In this document: one piece after another, positions 41,589-50,900 of the stretch
How the letters are laid out: the number at the start of each line of letters is the position of its first letter
Position numbering within the stretch: the first letter of the stretch is position 1
Assembly (NCBI GenBank): GCA_003225295.1
Contig: QHYZ01000059.1
Location: 1-64,000, forward strand
Source: Acidobacteriota bacterium
GTDB taxonomy: Bacteria > Acidobacteriota > Terriglobia > Acidiferrales > UBA7541
Reading direction: 5' to 3'
Length of the DNA: 64,000 nucleotides
The notes under the pieces: model-generated
Told to the model about the DNA's origin: nothing
Seen by the model: the letters and a program-made list of their open reading frames with translations, nothing else
Databases searched by the model: none
Position numbers and translations under genes: made by a program

Positions 41589-42068
41589 TTACTCGCCGTC
41601 GTGGATGGTGGCGAGGCGCACGACTTCAAACTCCTTCTTGCCCGCGGGTGTGGCAACTTCGATTTCGTCGCCCACCTTGCGGTTGAGCAGCGCCTTGCCG
41701 ATGGGCGAGGTGGTGGAGATGAGGCCCTTCTCGGCGTCGGCTTCCTCGCTGCTCACCAGCGTGTATTCGATTTTCGCGTCGCGCTGCACGTCCAGTACGA
41801 CTATGCGTGAGCCATACCCGGAGCGGTCTTTGGGGATATTGCTGAGGTTCAGCATGCTGAGATCGCCCATGCGCTTCTTGAGATGGGTGATCTTGAGGTT
41901 GACGTAGCCCTGGCGCTCCTTGGCGTACTTATACTCGGCGTTCTCGGACAGGTCGCCGTGGGCGCGGGCCACAGCGATTTCCTTGGGAAGCTCGACGCTG
42001 AGCTCGTGCGAGAGCTGATCAATTTCGTCTTGCAGCTTTTTCTTAATCTTGGCTAGTGGGTCGGACAT
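41589..42068 (-). CDS. greA: Transcription elongation factor GreA
   Basis: GreA enters the RNA polymerase secondary channel and stimulates cleavage of backtracked transcripts. The 159-residue protein has the N-terminal coiled coil (DEIDQLSHELSVELPKEIAV, GDLSENAEYKYAKERQ) with the catalytic acidic tip in DLSEN, then the C-terminal FKBP-like domain (VGDEIEVATPAGKKEFEVV). It has its own consensus-like promoter and a leader that forms a strong intrinsic terminator before the gene, a layout comparable to the autoregulated greA leader of E. coli. No obvious Shine-Dalgarno precedes the ATG. Confidence 0.97.
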   Translation of the reverse strand: MSDPLAKIKKKLQDEIDQLSHELSVELPKEIAVARAHGDLSENAEYKYAKERQGYVNLKITHLKKRMGDLSMLNLSNIPKDRSGYGSRIVVLDVQRDAKIEYTLVSSEEADAEKGLISTTSPIGKALLNRKVGDEIEVATPAGKKEFEVVRLATIHDGE

Positions 42069-42091
42069 GGTAGTGGTTTGTCAGTTCATTT

Positions 42092-42142
42092 AAAAAAAAG
42101 TCTGCGGAGTCCGGGACCAACGGCTGGTCTCCCAGACCCCGC
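42092..42142 (-). terminator. Intrinsic terminator/attenuator in the greA leader
   Basis: On the minus strand a 16-bp stem begins GCGGGGTCTGGG (paired with CCCGGACTCCGC), then a 2-nt bulge and ACCA/TGGT with a small loop. AGAC and eight Ts (42099-42092) follow. It starts about 3 nt after the predicted transcription start and ends 24 bases before the ATG, so it must be read through for greA expression. Confidence 0.8.
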
Positions 42143-42151
42143 TAAGGAAAC

Positions 42152-42181
42152 ATTATAGATGCGGGAGAATTGAACTCACAA
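42152..42181 (-). promoter_or_regulatory. greA promoter
   Basis: Minus strand TTGTGA (42176-42181), 18-bp spacer, perfect TATAAT (42152-42157). Start predicted near 42145. Confidence 0.75.
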
Positions 42182-42261
42182 GGGGAAGCGCGCCATGAGC
42201 GGGAATATCTTTTTCCTGGCGTTTCGCAGACCGCGACGCACACTTTAGCAGGGTCCGCCGG

Positions 42262-42750
42262 CTAGCGGACCTTGACTTCCAGGCTCTGGGTGCGCGTGTG
42301 GCCGGCCGCGTCGGCAATGGTCAGCGTGTAGGTAGTTGATTTAGCGGGAGTTACATCAACACAGCGAGAGTACGAGGGCCACACGGGATGGGGCTGCGGT
42401 TCGAGCTTGACGGCCTTGGCGTTGGCTACGCCGTAGCACAACTGTACACTTTCACCGCGGCGAATGGCTCCGGGAGAGGCGTAGAAGCTTTGGATGGCCA
42501 GCTCCTGTCCACCAAATTGCTCTAGGGCGACACGATCCTGCTGCTGCTGCTTCTGGAGGCTTACTTCTTTAGCGTGTCTGTCCAGGTCACGGTTTTCCTG
42601 CCAGCGGGAGAAAAGGATCCAGCCCACGACGAGCGTGCCGATGGCCAGTGCGGCCCTGGAATAAAGGAAGGGATTCTTAAAGACGGATTTGGTTTGGCGA
42701 CCTGGCAGAGCCAGCATGCCGGCACCCCATCGTAACCTGAGCTTCGACAT
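42262..42750 (-). CDS. Membrane-anchored Ig-like domain protein, function unknown
   Basis: The protein has 162 residues from the ATG at 42750; a TTG at 42810 overlapping the upstream stop is the alternative. One transmembrane helix (SRAALAIGTLVVGWILFSRW, about 32-51), a Gln-rich coiled segment (KEVSLQKQQQQDRVALEQFG) and a C-terminal Ig-like beta-sandwich follow (SFYASPGAIRRGESVQLCYG, CVDVTPAKSTTYTLTIADAA). The two Cys could form a disulfide outside the membrane. It follows the deacetylase gene directly and is probably in its operon, but no function can be assigned. Confidence 0.75.
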   Translation of the reverse strand: MSKLRLRWGAGMLALPGRQTKSVFKNPFLYSRAALAIGTLVVGWILFSRWQENRDLDRHAKEVSLQKQQQQDRVALEQFGGQELAIQSFYASPGAIRRGESVQLCYGVANAKAVKLEPQPHPVWPSYSRCVDVTPAKSTTYTLTIADAAGHTRTQSLEVKVR

Positions 42751-42806
42751 TGAAAATAGCGCGGAATGGCGTGCCAAGGAAGGAAAGATGAAGCGAGCCT
42801 CAGGAC

Positions 42807-43748
42807 TCAATGCTGGACGGCGTGGGCCAGTTCCCGCCAGGTGATGAGCTTGATGTCTTGTTCCTGGAGCAACTGCCGGAATGCGGGGCTGGTGAAAAAA
42901 TCGAAATCGCGCTGGCGCCAGGCGGCGCCCCAGGTGTCACGCTCGCGCGTGGCGGCTTTCATTTCGTCATCGGCGAAGGCCAGGTGGATGACGAATTCGG
43001 TGACGCCAGGTTGAAGATTCTTGAGGGCGGTCTTGTAGAAATCGGCCCATTTCTCCGGCGCAACGGCGGGATCGATGGTAACGGTGTGCTCCAGGACGAT
43101 GTCAGCGGCAGTCAGGCCGGATTCCAGATAGGGACGGTCCGCGAACCAGTCCCGCGCGACGAAAACCGGCAAATTGTACTGGTGAGCGACGCGCAGAAGA
43201 ACCTCGAATAGATCTTTGCCATTTTCGAAGAGACGATATTGGTGGGAATCGAGATGCGTGGGCCGGACGCCCATGGCGTAAGCGCGGTCAATTTGCGCGT
43301 GAAGCTCCAAGTCCACCTCTTTCGGATTGATCCTTTTCGCGGCCGTCCAGTCGTGATGGAAATAACCGTTCTCGTCGACCAGGCTTGGAACCATGTCTTT
43401 GGATACGACAGGACCCCAGCGGTAGTAAACCCGCTCGCTCGTCAATGTAAGGTGCAGGCCGAAATCGACATGCGCATGAGATTTGGCGTAATCGGCAATC
43501 TCCGGAAACCACGGGCAGGGCACCATAATGCTGGCGGAGTTGACCAGACCGGTGTCCAGAGCTGTGATGGTCGCCGCGTTCACGGAATGAGTCACGCCGA
43601 CGTCGTCGGCATGTACGATCAGGAGTTTTGCATCAGGAGCGAAGCCCAGCTTTTCTGCCAGAGACTTGCCGTTGATTTGCGCATGCGCTTCGAGGAGAGC
43701 GCCGACAAGAAGAACAAAGAGCCAGGCGGAGACACGCTTTCGATTCAT
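42807..43748 (-). CDS. Exported ChbG/YdjC-family carbohydrate deacetylase
   Basis: This 313-residue YdjC-fold hydrolase has an N-terminal signal peptide (SAWLFVLLVGALLEAHAQ), unusual because ChbG itself is cytoplasmic. Family motifs are LLIVHADDVGVTHSVNAAT (metal Asp), VDFGLHLTLTSE (His) and RPTHLDSHQYRLF (His). ChbG removes acetyl groups from chito-oligosaccharides; related enzymes act on other amino sugars or hopanoids. It lies 51 bases downstream of a GH3 glycosidase on the same strand, so the two may work on the same glycan in the periplasm (inference). Confidence 0.88.
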   Translation of the reverse strand: MNRKRVSAWLFVLLVGALLEAHAQINGKSLAEKLGFAPDAKLLIVHADDVGVTHSVNAATITALDTGLVNSASIMVPCPWFPEIADYAKSHAHVDFGLHLTLTSERVYYRWGPVVSKDMVPSLVDENGYFHHDWTAAKRINPKEVDLELHAQIDRAYAMGVRPTHLDSHQYRLFENGKDLFEVLLRVAHQYNLPVFVARDWFADRPYLESGLTAADIVLEHTVTIDPAVAPEKWADFYKTALKNLQPGVTEFVIHLAFADDEMKAATRERDTWGAAWRQRDFDFFTSPAFRQLLQEQDIKLITWRELAHAVQH

Positions 43749-43799
43749 TGGTTGGACCTTTCCTGCGCTTGCACTCGATTGGGAGTTGGTGCTTAGCCC

Positions 43800-46460
43800 T
43801 CAATCGTCCAAGGTGGCGCTGGATGTGATCGTGAATCTTGTCGGCAAGCCCTTTGTTGGCCGTTGACCGGGCGCGTCGACCGGTTGACCGGCGCCGATCC
43901 AAACCTCGACGGCGCCGGGAACGATGCGGCGAACTCCAGCCTCATCCACGATGCTCAAATCACGGTCGCGCAGCGGAAAATCCACGGTTTCGGAAGCAGC
44001 GGCGTCGAGATGGATGCGCCGAAATCCAGCGAGCGCGCGAATCGGAGCGCCATCGACGCCGGGATGCGCAAGATAAAGCTGCACCACTTCATCCCCGGGG
44101 AAGGAACTGGTGTTCGTGACCCCCACGGAGACGGTGACGGTGCCGTCGGCGGCCACCTGGGCCGGGCTTACTTTCGCGTCCGAATAGCTGAAGGACGAGA
44201 AACTCAAACCATACCCGAAAGGATAGAGCGGCGGCTCGGTGAAATAGCGGTAAGTCCTGCCGGCCATAGAGTAGTTGCCAAACGGCGGGAGCTGCACGAC
44301 GGATTGATAAAAAGTTACCGGCAACCTTCCGGCAGGATTGTATTCGCCGGAAAGGACATCGGCTACGGCGGTGCCACCTTCCTCGCCCGGATACCAGGCT
44401 TGCAGGATAGCGGCGGCGTGTTGCTGCGCCCAATTCACGGCCAGGGCGCTTCCGCTCGTGAGCACCACGATGAGAGGCTTCCCGGTGGCAGCAACAGACT
44501 CCAGAAGTTCTTGCTGAGGCCGGGGAAGGTTGAGGTCCAGACGATCGCCTCCGAAAAAGCCAGGATCGCTTGAATCGCTTTCCTCTCCCTCAAACTGCGG
44601 AGTGATGCCCACCACGGCGATCACCACATCCGCCTTGCGGGCGGCGTTCACGGCTTCTTGAGACAGATTCGGGGGCAACCAGAGAAGCCGTGCGGTGGCC
44701 TCCCACCAGGTGTGGAAGTACTCCATGCGGATCGGGTAAGGGTGGCCCGCCTGCAGGTGAACAAGTGTGGTCATCGTGCGAGCGCCGTGGGGCCCAGAAT
44801 CATCCACAAACTTTTTTCCATCCAGGTAAATGCGATAGCCACCGTCGGTACTCCCGCCCAAGCGGTAGTCACCGTCTACGGGCGGGACCAATTCGCCCGT
44901 CCAGCGCACGGAATAATTCCCCGCCGGAACACCGGGCCCCGGCGAGACATTGTTCCACTCGAAATCCACGTTGGCATCCGTGCGCTTCAGAACCGCACTA
45001 CCTGAAAGGTTGACGTTGGCAAAGTATTCCCCGTTTAAACCAGGTGGGGAGTTCCTGCCGCCGGTGCGAAGGTACTCGGAGGGAAGGATAACCGCGCTTG
45101 TTTCGGTTACCGGAGATCCTAATGCCGTAAGAATCTTCGCGTTGCGAAACCGCCTTCGAAGGCCTTCGAGAATCGTGGTGTAGCTTGATGGGTTGCCGTT
45201 GTAGTTGCCCAGGAGGACAGGCAGTGAATCGGCATTCGGGCCGATGACCGCAATCGTTTTCACCGAAGATTTCAGAGGCAGCGTGTTACGTTCGTTTTTC
45301 AACAGGACCATCGATTTGTGAGCGGCTTCGAGGGCCAGCTGGCGGTGGGCAGGGGTGTCGTTATCGGCGATGGATAGTTTCGACCAAGGCACGCGCTCCG
45401 GCGGGTCGAACATGCCGAGCCGGAACCTTGCTTCGAACAGGCGCTTCACGGCGCGATCGATATCCTCGTTGGCCAGCAGGCGATTCCGAACGGCGAACGG
45501 CAACGCAGCGAATTCGGGGCCGCAGCTCAAGTCCGTCCCGGCCTTCACCGCGAGGGCTGCGGCCTGTTCGAGGGTGAGCACGAAACCGTGGCCTTGATGG
45601 AGGTCACTGATGGCCCAGCAATCCGAGACGACATAGCCGCGGAAGCCCCATTTATTGCGCAGCGTGTCAAAGAGAAAGTGATTTGCGCACGCCGGTTCGC
45701 CGCGCACGGAATTGTACGCGCACATAACCGAATCGGCCCGGCCCTCCAAGATCGTGGCGCGAAACGCAGGAGTGTAGGTGTCCGCCAGATCGTGCGGAGA
45801 TACCGGCACGTTAAAGCGATGCCGCAGAACTTCTGGACCGCTGTGGACGGCATAGTGCTTGGACGTCGAGACCGTTTTCAAGTAGCTCGGGTCGTCGCCT
45901 TGCAGGCCGGTAACGAATGCTACGCCGATGCGGCTGGTGAGGTAGGGATCTTCGCCATAGGTTTCCTGGCCGCGTCCCCAGCGCGGGTCGCGAAAGATAT
46001 TGATATTGGGCGACCAAAAGGTGAGGCCGTAGTAGCGTCCGGTGTTTCCATGTTGGATTGCATCATTGTATTTGGCGCGTGCTTCGGTGGAGATCACATC
46101 GGCGACGCGATGGATCAGATCGGTATCCCAGGTGGCGGCGAGACCGATGGCTTGGGGGAAAACGGTTGCATTTCCGGAGCGCGCGACGCCGTGCAAACCC
46201 TCGTTCCACCAGTTGTAGGCGGGGATGCCCAGGCGCGGAATCGCTGGCGCGACGTCCTGCATCTGCGAAACCTTTTCTTCAAGAGTCATGCGCGAGACCA
46301 GATCGTTTACACGTTCTTGGGTGGGCAGGCTGGCGTCCAGATAAGGAGCGCGCGCCACCTCGTTCACGGCAGAAGCGGTCCGAATTTGTGCCGCGGCGGG
46401 CCATCGACTCAATAGCAATGGCAGAGCCACGAGGCTATATCGCAGAAGCTGCTTGGACAT
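43800..46460 (-). CDS. GH3 beta-glucosidase/beta-xylosidase with inserted PA14 domain
   Basis: Exported glycosidase of 886 residues with signal peptide (1-24, WPAAAQ). The GH3 N-domain (about 40-340) has WWNEGLHGVARSG, SPNINIFRDPRWGRGQETYG, KHYAVHSG and the nucleophile D280 in GYVVSDCWAI. The GH3 C-domain is interrupted around 480-620 by a PA14 module (GLNGEYFANVNLSG, YRIYLDGKKFVDDSG) and closes with a fibronectin III-like domain. The set of motifs is that of xylan beta-xylosidase/beta-glucosidase members. It sits downstream of the LacI gene and upstream of a deacetylase and belongs to the carbohydrate locus. Confidence 0.94.
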   Translation of the reverse strand: MSKQLLRYSLVALPLLLSRWPAAAQIRTASAVNEVARAPYLDASLPTQERVNDLVSRMTLEEKVSQMQDVAPAIPRLGIPAYNWWNEGLHGVARSGNATVFPQAIGLAATWDTDLIHRVADVISTEARAKYNDAIQHGNTGRYYGLTFWSPNINIFRDPRWGRGQETYGEDPYLTSRIGVAFVTGLQGDDPSYLKTVSTSKHYAVHSGPEVLRHRFNVPVSPHDLADTYTPAFRATILEGRADSVMCAYNSVRGEPACANHFLFDTLRNKWGFRGYVVSDCWAISDLHQGHGFVLTLEQAAALAVKAGTDLSCGPEFAALPFAVRNRLLANEDIDRAVKRLFEARFRLGMFDPPERVPWSKLSIADNDTPAHRQLALEAAHKSMVLLKNERNTLPLKSSVKTIAVIGPNADSLPVLLGNYNGNPSSYTTILEGLRRRFRNAKILTALGSPVTETSAVILPSEYLRTGGRNSPPGLNGEYFANVNLSGSAVLKRTDANVDFEWNNVSPGPGVPAGNYSVRWTGELVPPVDGDYRLGGSTDGGYRIYLDGKKFVDDSGPHGARTMTTLVHLQAGHPYPIRMEYFHTWWEATARLLWLPPNLSQEAVNAARKADVVIAVVGITPQFEGEESDSSDPGFFGGDRLDLNLPRPQQELLESVAATGKPLIVVLTSGSALAVNWAQQHAAAILQAWYPGEEGGTAVADVLSGEYNPAGRLPVTFYQSVVQLPPFGNYSMAGRTYRYFTEPPLYPFGYGLSFSSFSYSDAKVSPAQVAADGTVTVSVGVTNTSSFPGDEVVQLYLAHPGVDGAPIRALAGFRRIHLDAAASETVDFPLRDRDLSIVDEAGVRRIVPGAVEVWIGAGQPVDAPGQRPTKGLPTRFTITSSATLDD

Positions 46461-46643
46461 GCGTGAGATTCTCTAACAAGCGGCGGGTTCCGTCCAGATC
46501 AAGCTGGCCGGCAGACAGGTCAGAGGCGGTAATACGAGCACTTCGAGAAGGACAAGAACGCCGACAGCCGTCGGCCGCATTGGTACTCGGTATGGCCGCG
46601 CTACAGATGGCTAACAAGATCTTACCATTCCTGAGGTCATTAC

Positions 46644-47687
46644 TCACAGGCGGCGGACGGTCCCTCGGATCACGAACTCCGTGGGCAGGATTCGATGGCT
46701 GAAGGTCATTCGCGGATGATGCAGCCGCTCGAGCAACATCTTCATACAGGCTTCGCCGATCTCTTCCTTGTGGACCCGCACGGTCGAAAGCGGCGGGTCC
46801 ATCAGAACAGCCTCCTCACGGTCGTCGAAACCCACCAGGCTGATATCGTCCGGCACTTTGATGGCGTGCCGCCGCAGGGATCGCCAAAGCCCGTAAGCGA
46901 TTTCGTCGTTGCCAGCAACGGCAGCAGTGGGTCGCGGCTGCCGGGACAGGATTCGCCCGATGCTCTTTTGACCGAAATCGACGAAGCTCTGAGGACTGCG
47001 GGCCGCGATCAAGACGGCTTTTAGTTTGTTTTCGCGCATTCCTTGCCGGTAGCCTTCGAATCGCCGACGAAGCCAGGGGTAGGAGATATCTCCTCCGGCG
47101 AAGACAATCTGGCGGTGACCCTTGCCGATAAGGTAACGCGTGGCACGGAGCATACCGTTGAAGTCATCAAAGCCTACTTGATCGAATTGCTGCTCGTCGC
47201 TCATTCCCACCACGTTGTTACTGAAGGCCACGAAGGGCATATGGATGGATTCGATCTTGCGGAGCAGATTCGGATAAATGGTCCCCGCCAGAATGAGTCC
47301 GTCAATCAAGCCATGCTCCTGAAGAACGGGAGGCAGGTCGATCCTGTCAGGAGGCGTTCTCGGGGAATAATGCAGAGCGGCGAACAGCACGTGCTGTTTC
47401 AAGCCGCTGGCATAAGATTCGACGCCTTGCAGGATGCGAGCATGAAAGGGATGGAGAAAATCGCGGTTGCTCAGCAGAAAGCAGACCATTTCTGCGCGCC
47501 GCTTGAGAATCCGGCGGGCCTGGGCATTGGGGCGGAACCCCAGACGCCGGATGGTCTCGAGTACCCGCTCACGCGTTTCCCGGCTCACCTGAGAGCTGGA
47601 ATTGAGCACCCGGGAAATCGTTCCAACGCCCACGGCAGCGGCCTGCGCCACTTCGCGAATGGTCGTTTTTCTTGGAACTACTTCCAT
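46644..47687 (-). CDS. LacI-family transcriptional regulator
   Basis: This sugar-responsive regulator has 347 residues. The ATG at 47687 is chosen as it places the helix-turn-helix (TTIREVAQAAAVGVGTISRV) at residues 8-27 and the hinge helix soon after; the frame reaches 47750. The periplasmic-binding-protein-like effector domain follows (LIDGLILAGTIYPNLLRKIE, AVAGNDEIAYGLWRSLRRHA, SLVGFDDREEA). It lies between the GH3 gene (same strand) and the divergent TonB receptor; palindromes in the divergent region at 47834-47858 and 47902-47915 are candidate operators. Ligand unknown, probably a sugar from the locus. Confidence 0.95.
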   Translation of the reverse strand: MEVVPRKTTIREVAQAAAVGVGTISRVLNSSSQVSRETRERVLETIRRLGFRPNAQARRILKRRAEMVCFLLSNRDFLHPFHARILQGVESYASGLKQHVLFAALHYSPRTPPDRIDLPPVLQEHGLIDGLILAGTIYPNLLRKIESIHMPFVAFSNNVVGMSDEQQFDQVGFDDFNGMLRATRYLIGKGHRQIVFAGGDISYPWLRRRFEGYRQGMRENKLKAVLIAARSPQSFVDFGQKSIGRILSRQPRPTAAVAGNDEIAYGLWRSLRRHAIKVPDDISLVGFDDREEAVLMDPPLSTVRVHKEEIGEACMKMLLERLHHPRMTFSHRILPTEFVIRGTVRRL

Positions 47688-47833
47688 GACAATGTGGTCT
47701 CTTGTCGCTTCGGCCTCTCGCCCGCTGCGGCGAGAAACCGGCCCCCTCATCCCTCCGCCAGTCTATCACACCAAAACAGCGGTGGTATTCTCAGCATGAT
47801 CGCGGGATGCGCGCGCTTGTGCCAAGAAGTTGG

Positions 47834-47858
47834 AAAACCAATACAGCCGATTGGTTTT
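47834..47858. promoter_or_regulatory. 25-bp perfect inverted repeat between lacI and the TonB receptor
   Basis: AAAACCAAT-N7-ATTGGTTTT, ending 13 bp before the -35 of the receptor promoter. Good candidate binding site for a dimeric activator or repressor; spacing and length differ from the LacI-type site at 47902. Confidence 0.6.
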
Positions 47859-47871
47859 ACGAGATTCTGAC

Positions 47872-47900
47872 TTGACAGCGGGTTTTCGCTCGGTTAGGGT
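47872..47900 (+). promoter_or_regulatory. Candidate promoter of the TonB receptor gene
   Basis: Perfect TTGACA (47872-47877), 17-bp spacer, TAGGGT (3 of 6). Start predicted near 47907, inside the LacI-type palindrome; the weak -10 suggests activation may be needed. Confidence 0.5.
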
Positions 47901-47901
47901 G

Positions 47902-47915
47902 TGGAACCAGTTCCA
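47902..47915. promoter_or_regulatory. LacI-type operator over the transcription start
   Basis: TGGAAC-CA-GTTCCA, a 14-bp palindrome with the general form of LacI-family operators. Its position over the predicted start fits repression by the neighbouring LacI-type protein. Confidence 0.6.
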
Positions 47916-47978
47916 AGCTTCTTGGGCTCTCATTGCATTTGGTGTGAGGTTCTTTCGAATCGCGTGGGGTGTGAGGTC

Positions 47979-50900
47979 ATGACAAAACCGTCCAGTTGGT
48001 CCTTCCTTGGGTTGTCTCAAGGGGATAAGTCCTCGGCGATAAATGCCCAACGATCTACCGGGCCCGCCGGAACCGCTCTGCTCAAGCGGTGGCATTTCAG
48101 CACCGCCGTACTGCTCGGGACCATGCTCCTTGGATATTCTGCACCGCTCATGGGGCAAGCGGTGAATGCAACTTTGCTCGGAACGGTGACGGACTCGAGC
48201 GGGGCGGCGGTCGCCAGCGTGAAGGTAACCATCACGGAAACAAACACCGGGATTAGCCGTACCTCGCAAACGAACGATAGCGGCAACTATGTATTCCCGG
48301 ACCTGCCGCCGGGCACCTACACCGTCACCGCGGAACAGCCTGGATTCAAACGAGCCTCGAGAGCCGGCTTTGATGTGATCGTGAACACTACCGGGCGCGT
48401 CGACCTTGTCCTTCAGCCTGGAAGCAGCTCGGAAACCATCCTCGTGGAGGCGGAGACGCCCATTCTGCAGACCGAGCGAGCCGACACTGGGCGTAAGCTC
48501 GAAACCGTGCTAACGGAGAACGTACCGCTCGGCACCAATCGTAATTTCCAAAGTCTTCTAAACATTGTGCCCGGCACAACCCGCGCCACTTTCCAGCACT
48601 CGCAGTTCTTCAACGCCAGTAGCTCGTTGCAGACGGAAGTCAACGGCCAACTGCGCCAGGGCAACAACTACCAGATCGAGGGCATCGACGACAACGAACG
48701 CACCGGTCTTCTGCAAATCCTGGTGCCGCCGCTCGAGGCCATCCAGACAGTAGACGTTTCGACGAGCAATTACGACGCGGAGCTGGGCCGTGCCAGTGGC
48801 GCTGTCGTAAACGTTATTTTGAAGTCGGGCACCAACAACTACCACGGCGCTGCCTATGAATTTGTCAGGAGCAATTATTTCAATGCCCGCAACTATTTCG
48901 ATCCCTCCGTGGGGCATCTCGCTTACAACTACTTCGGCGGCAATCTTGGCGGTCCCATCAAGAAGAATAAGCTCTTTTTCTTTGCCGACTATCTGAAAGT
49001 CTATGACCACGAGTCGAATACAAACCGAGTCACCATTCCTACCACGGGTTTGCGCTCGGGCGATTTGAACGTGGCGACTTCATCGTCCACAACGCCGACG
49101 ACAATCTACAATCCCTTTAGCGGCAATCCGGACGGCACGGGCCGCCAGGCGCTGGTGGCCACGTCCGCTCCTGGCGTGGCCACGGTACCCGGTCCTAATG
49201 GGCCAGTAGACGCGTTCAATCCTGTCTGCACCAATGCCGCTGGTTGCGCCAACGTCGTTCCGACGGCCTTGATTAATCCCATCTCCGCGAGGCTCCTGGC
49301 GTTCTTACCGAACACAAATCTTCCTGGCAACACGAACAACTACTTTGCTCTGCTGGCTTTCCACAAAGACACGGATTTCGTGGATGCCAAAGTAGACGCC
49401 AACATTACCGATAAAGATCGCCTGAGCGCGCGATTCAGCTTCCAGCGTCCAGTTACTTTCCAAGCCCCCATATTCGGTTTAGCAGGCGGACCAGCCCAAG
49501 GCAATTTTGAAGGGACCGGGTTTCAAAACACGTATAGCACCGGTCTCAACTACAATCGCTTTTTCTCGAATACTTTGGTTGCGGAGTTCCGCGTGGGTGC
49601 CGGGTGGTACCATAACGAGGCTCACAACACCGATTTCGGCGCGACTACTTCTGAAACCCTCGGTATTCCCGGCGTTAACCTCGATCAGATAACCAGCGGG
49701 ATCGTGGGTATTACGATTAACGGGGGGTTTTCCAATCCGTTGATTGGCTTTTCGGCAAGCCTGCCCTGGATCCGGTCGGAAACCAATATTGACTTTGCCA
49801 ACACCTGGACCAAGATTCTCGGCAATCATACGGTTAAGTTTGGCGCCGACTTTCGCCGGATTCGCGATGCTTTGCTCCAGGAGCAAACGTTCAGCCCGCG
49901 CGGCCTCTATACGTTCAACGATGGCCAGACGGGGCTCAAGTGCACAGCCGTGGTTGTTCCACAATGCCCGAAGGTGGGCACGTCCCCGACCAGTTTTACG
50001 AACGACTTCGCCAGCTTTCTGCTCGACGTGCCCGGTCAGGCAGGACGCGATCTGGCCACTTTCTTCCCGAACTATCGAGCCTCGCAATTCTTCGCCTTCG
50101 TGCAAGATAAGTGGCTGGTCACCTCCAAATTCTCCGCGGACATGGGAGTCCGCTGGGAGTTTTATCCGCCCGCCACACCCGCTGCCCAGGGAGGATTTTC
50201 AAATTACAATCCTGCCGACAATACGCTGGTCGTCAGCGGCATAGGAGGTAATCCGGATGACTTGGGAATCACTACGCATTACAAATACTTCGCGCCGCGC
50301 CTGGGCTTGGCTTACCGTCTAAGGGAATCGACCGTCTTCCGCGCTGGATTCGGGATCAGCTATACCCCGTTTCCCGACAATAGCTACGCTTACAATTTCC
50401 CTGTGCGGGCCAATAACTCCTTCAATCCAGCCGTGGCCAGCTATGGCCCGGCAGTGCTGCCGAGTGGACAAACGGCGACTTTTCAGAATGGTTTTCCCTC
50501 CCTTATTCTCCCGGTGGTTCCATCGAACGGGATCATTACCAACCCGACTGTAGGTTCCGCCTACTTTGTGGTCAATCAGAATTTCAAGAACCCCTATGTG
50601 GAATCGTGGAATGCGGCGATCCAGCGGTCGCTGCCTTGGCGCTTCGTTCTCGATTTAGCTTACGTGGGGAGTCACAGCGTTGACACCGTGGTCAACTACA
50701 ATCTCAACGCCGCTACGGTAGTTGGCCTGGGGAACAAGGGACAGCCGGAGTTTAACTCCTTCGGGCGAACGGCAAACACGAATCTCCTTTTTGCGGGATA
50801 CTCATCCAGCTACAACGCTTTGCAGGTGAAATTCGACCGGCACTTCTCGGGCGGCTTGGCGACCACCACGGCCTACACCTTCGGCAAAGGCATGGGCTTT

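Noticed and set aside
47901-47978. GTG at 47901 as start of the TonB receptor
   Set aside because: It lies within the predicted promoter/operator, and the ATG at 47979 has a ribosome site and gives a normal signal peptide.
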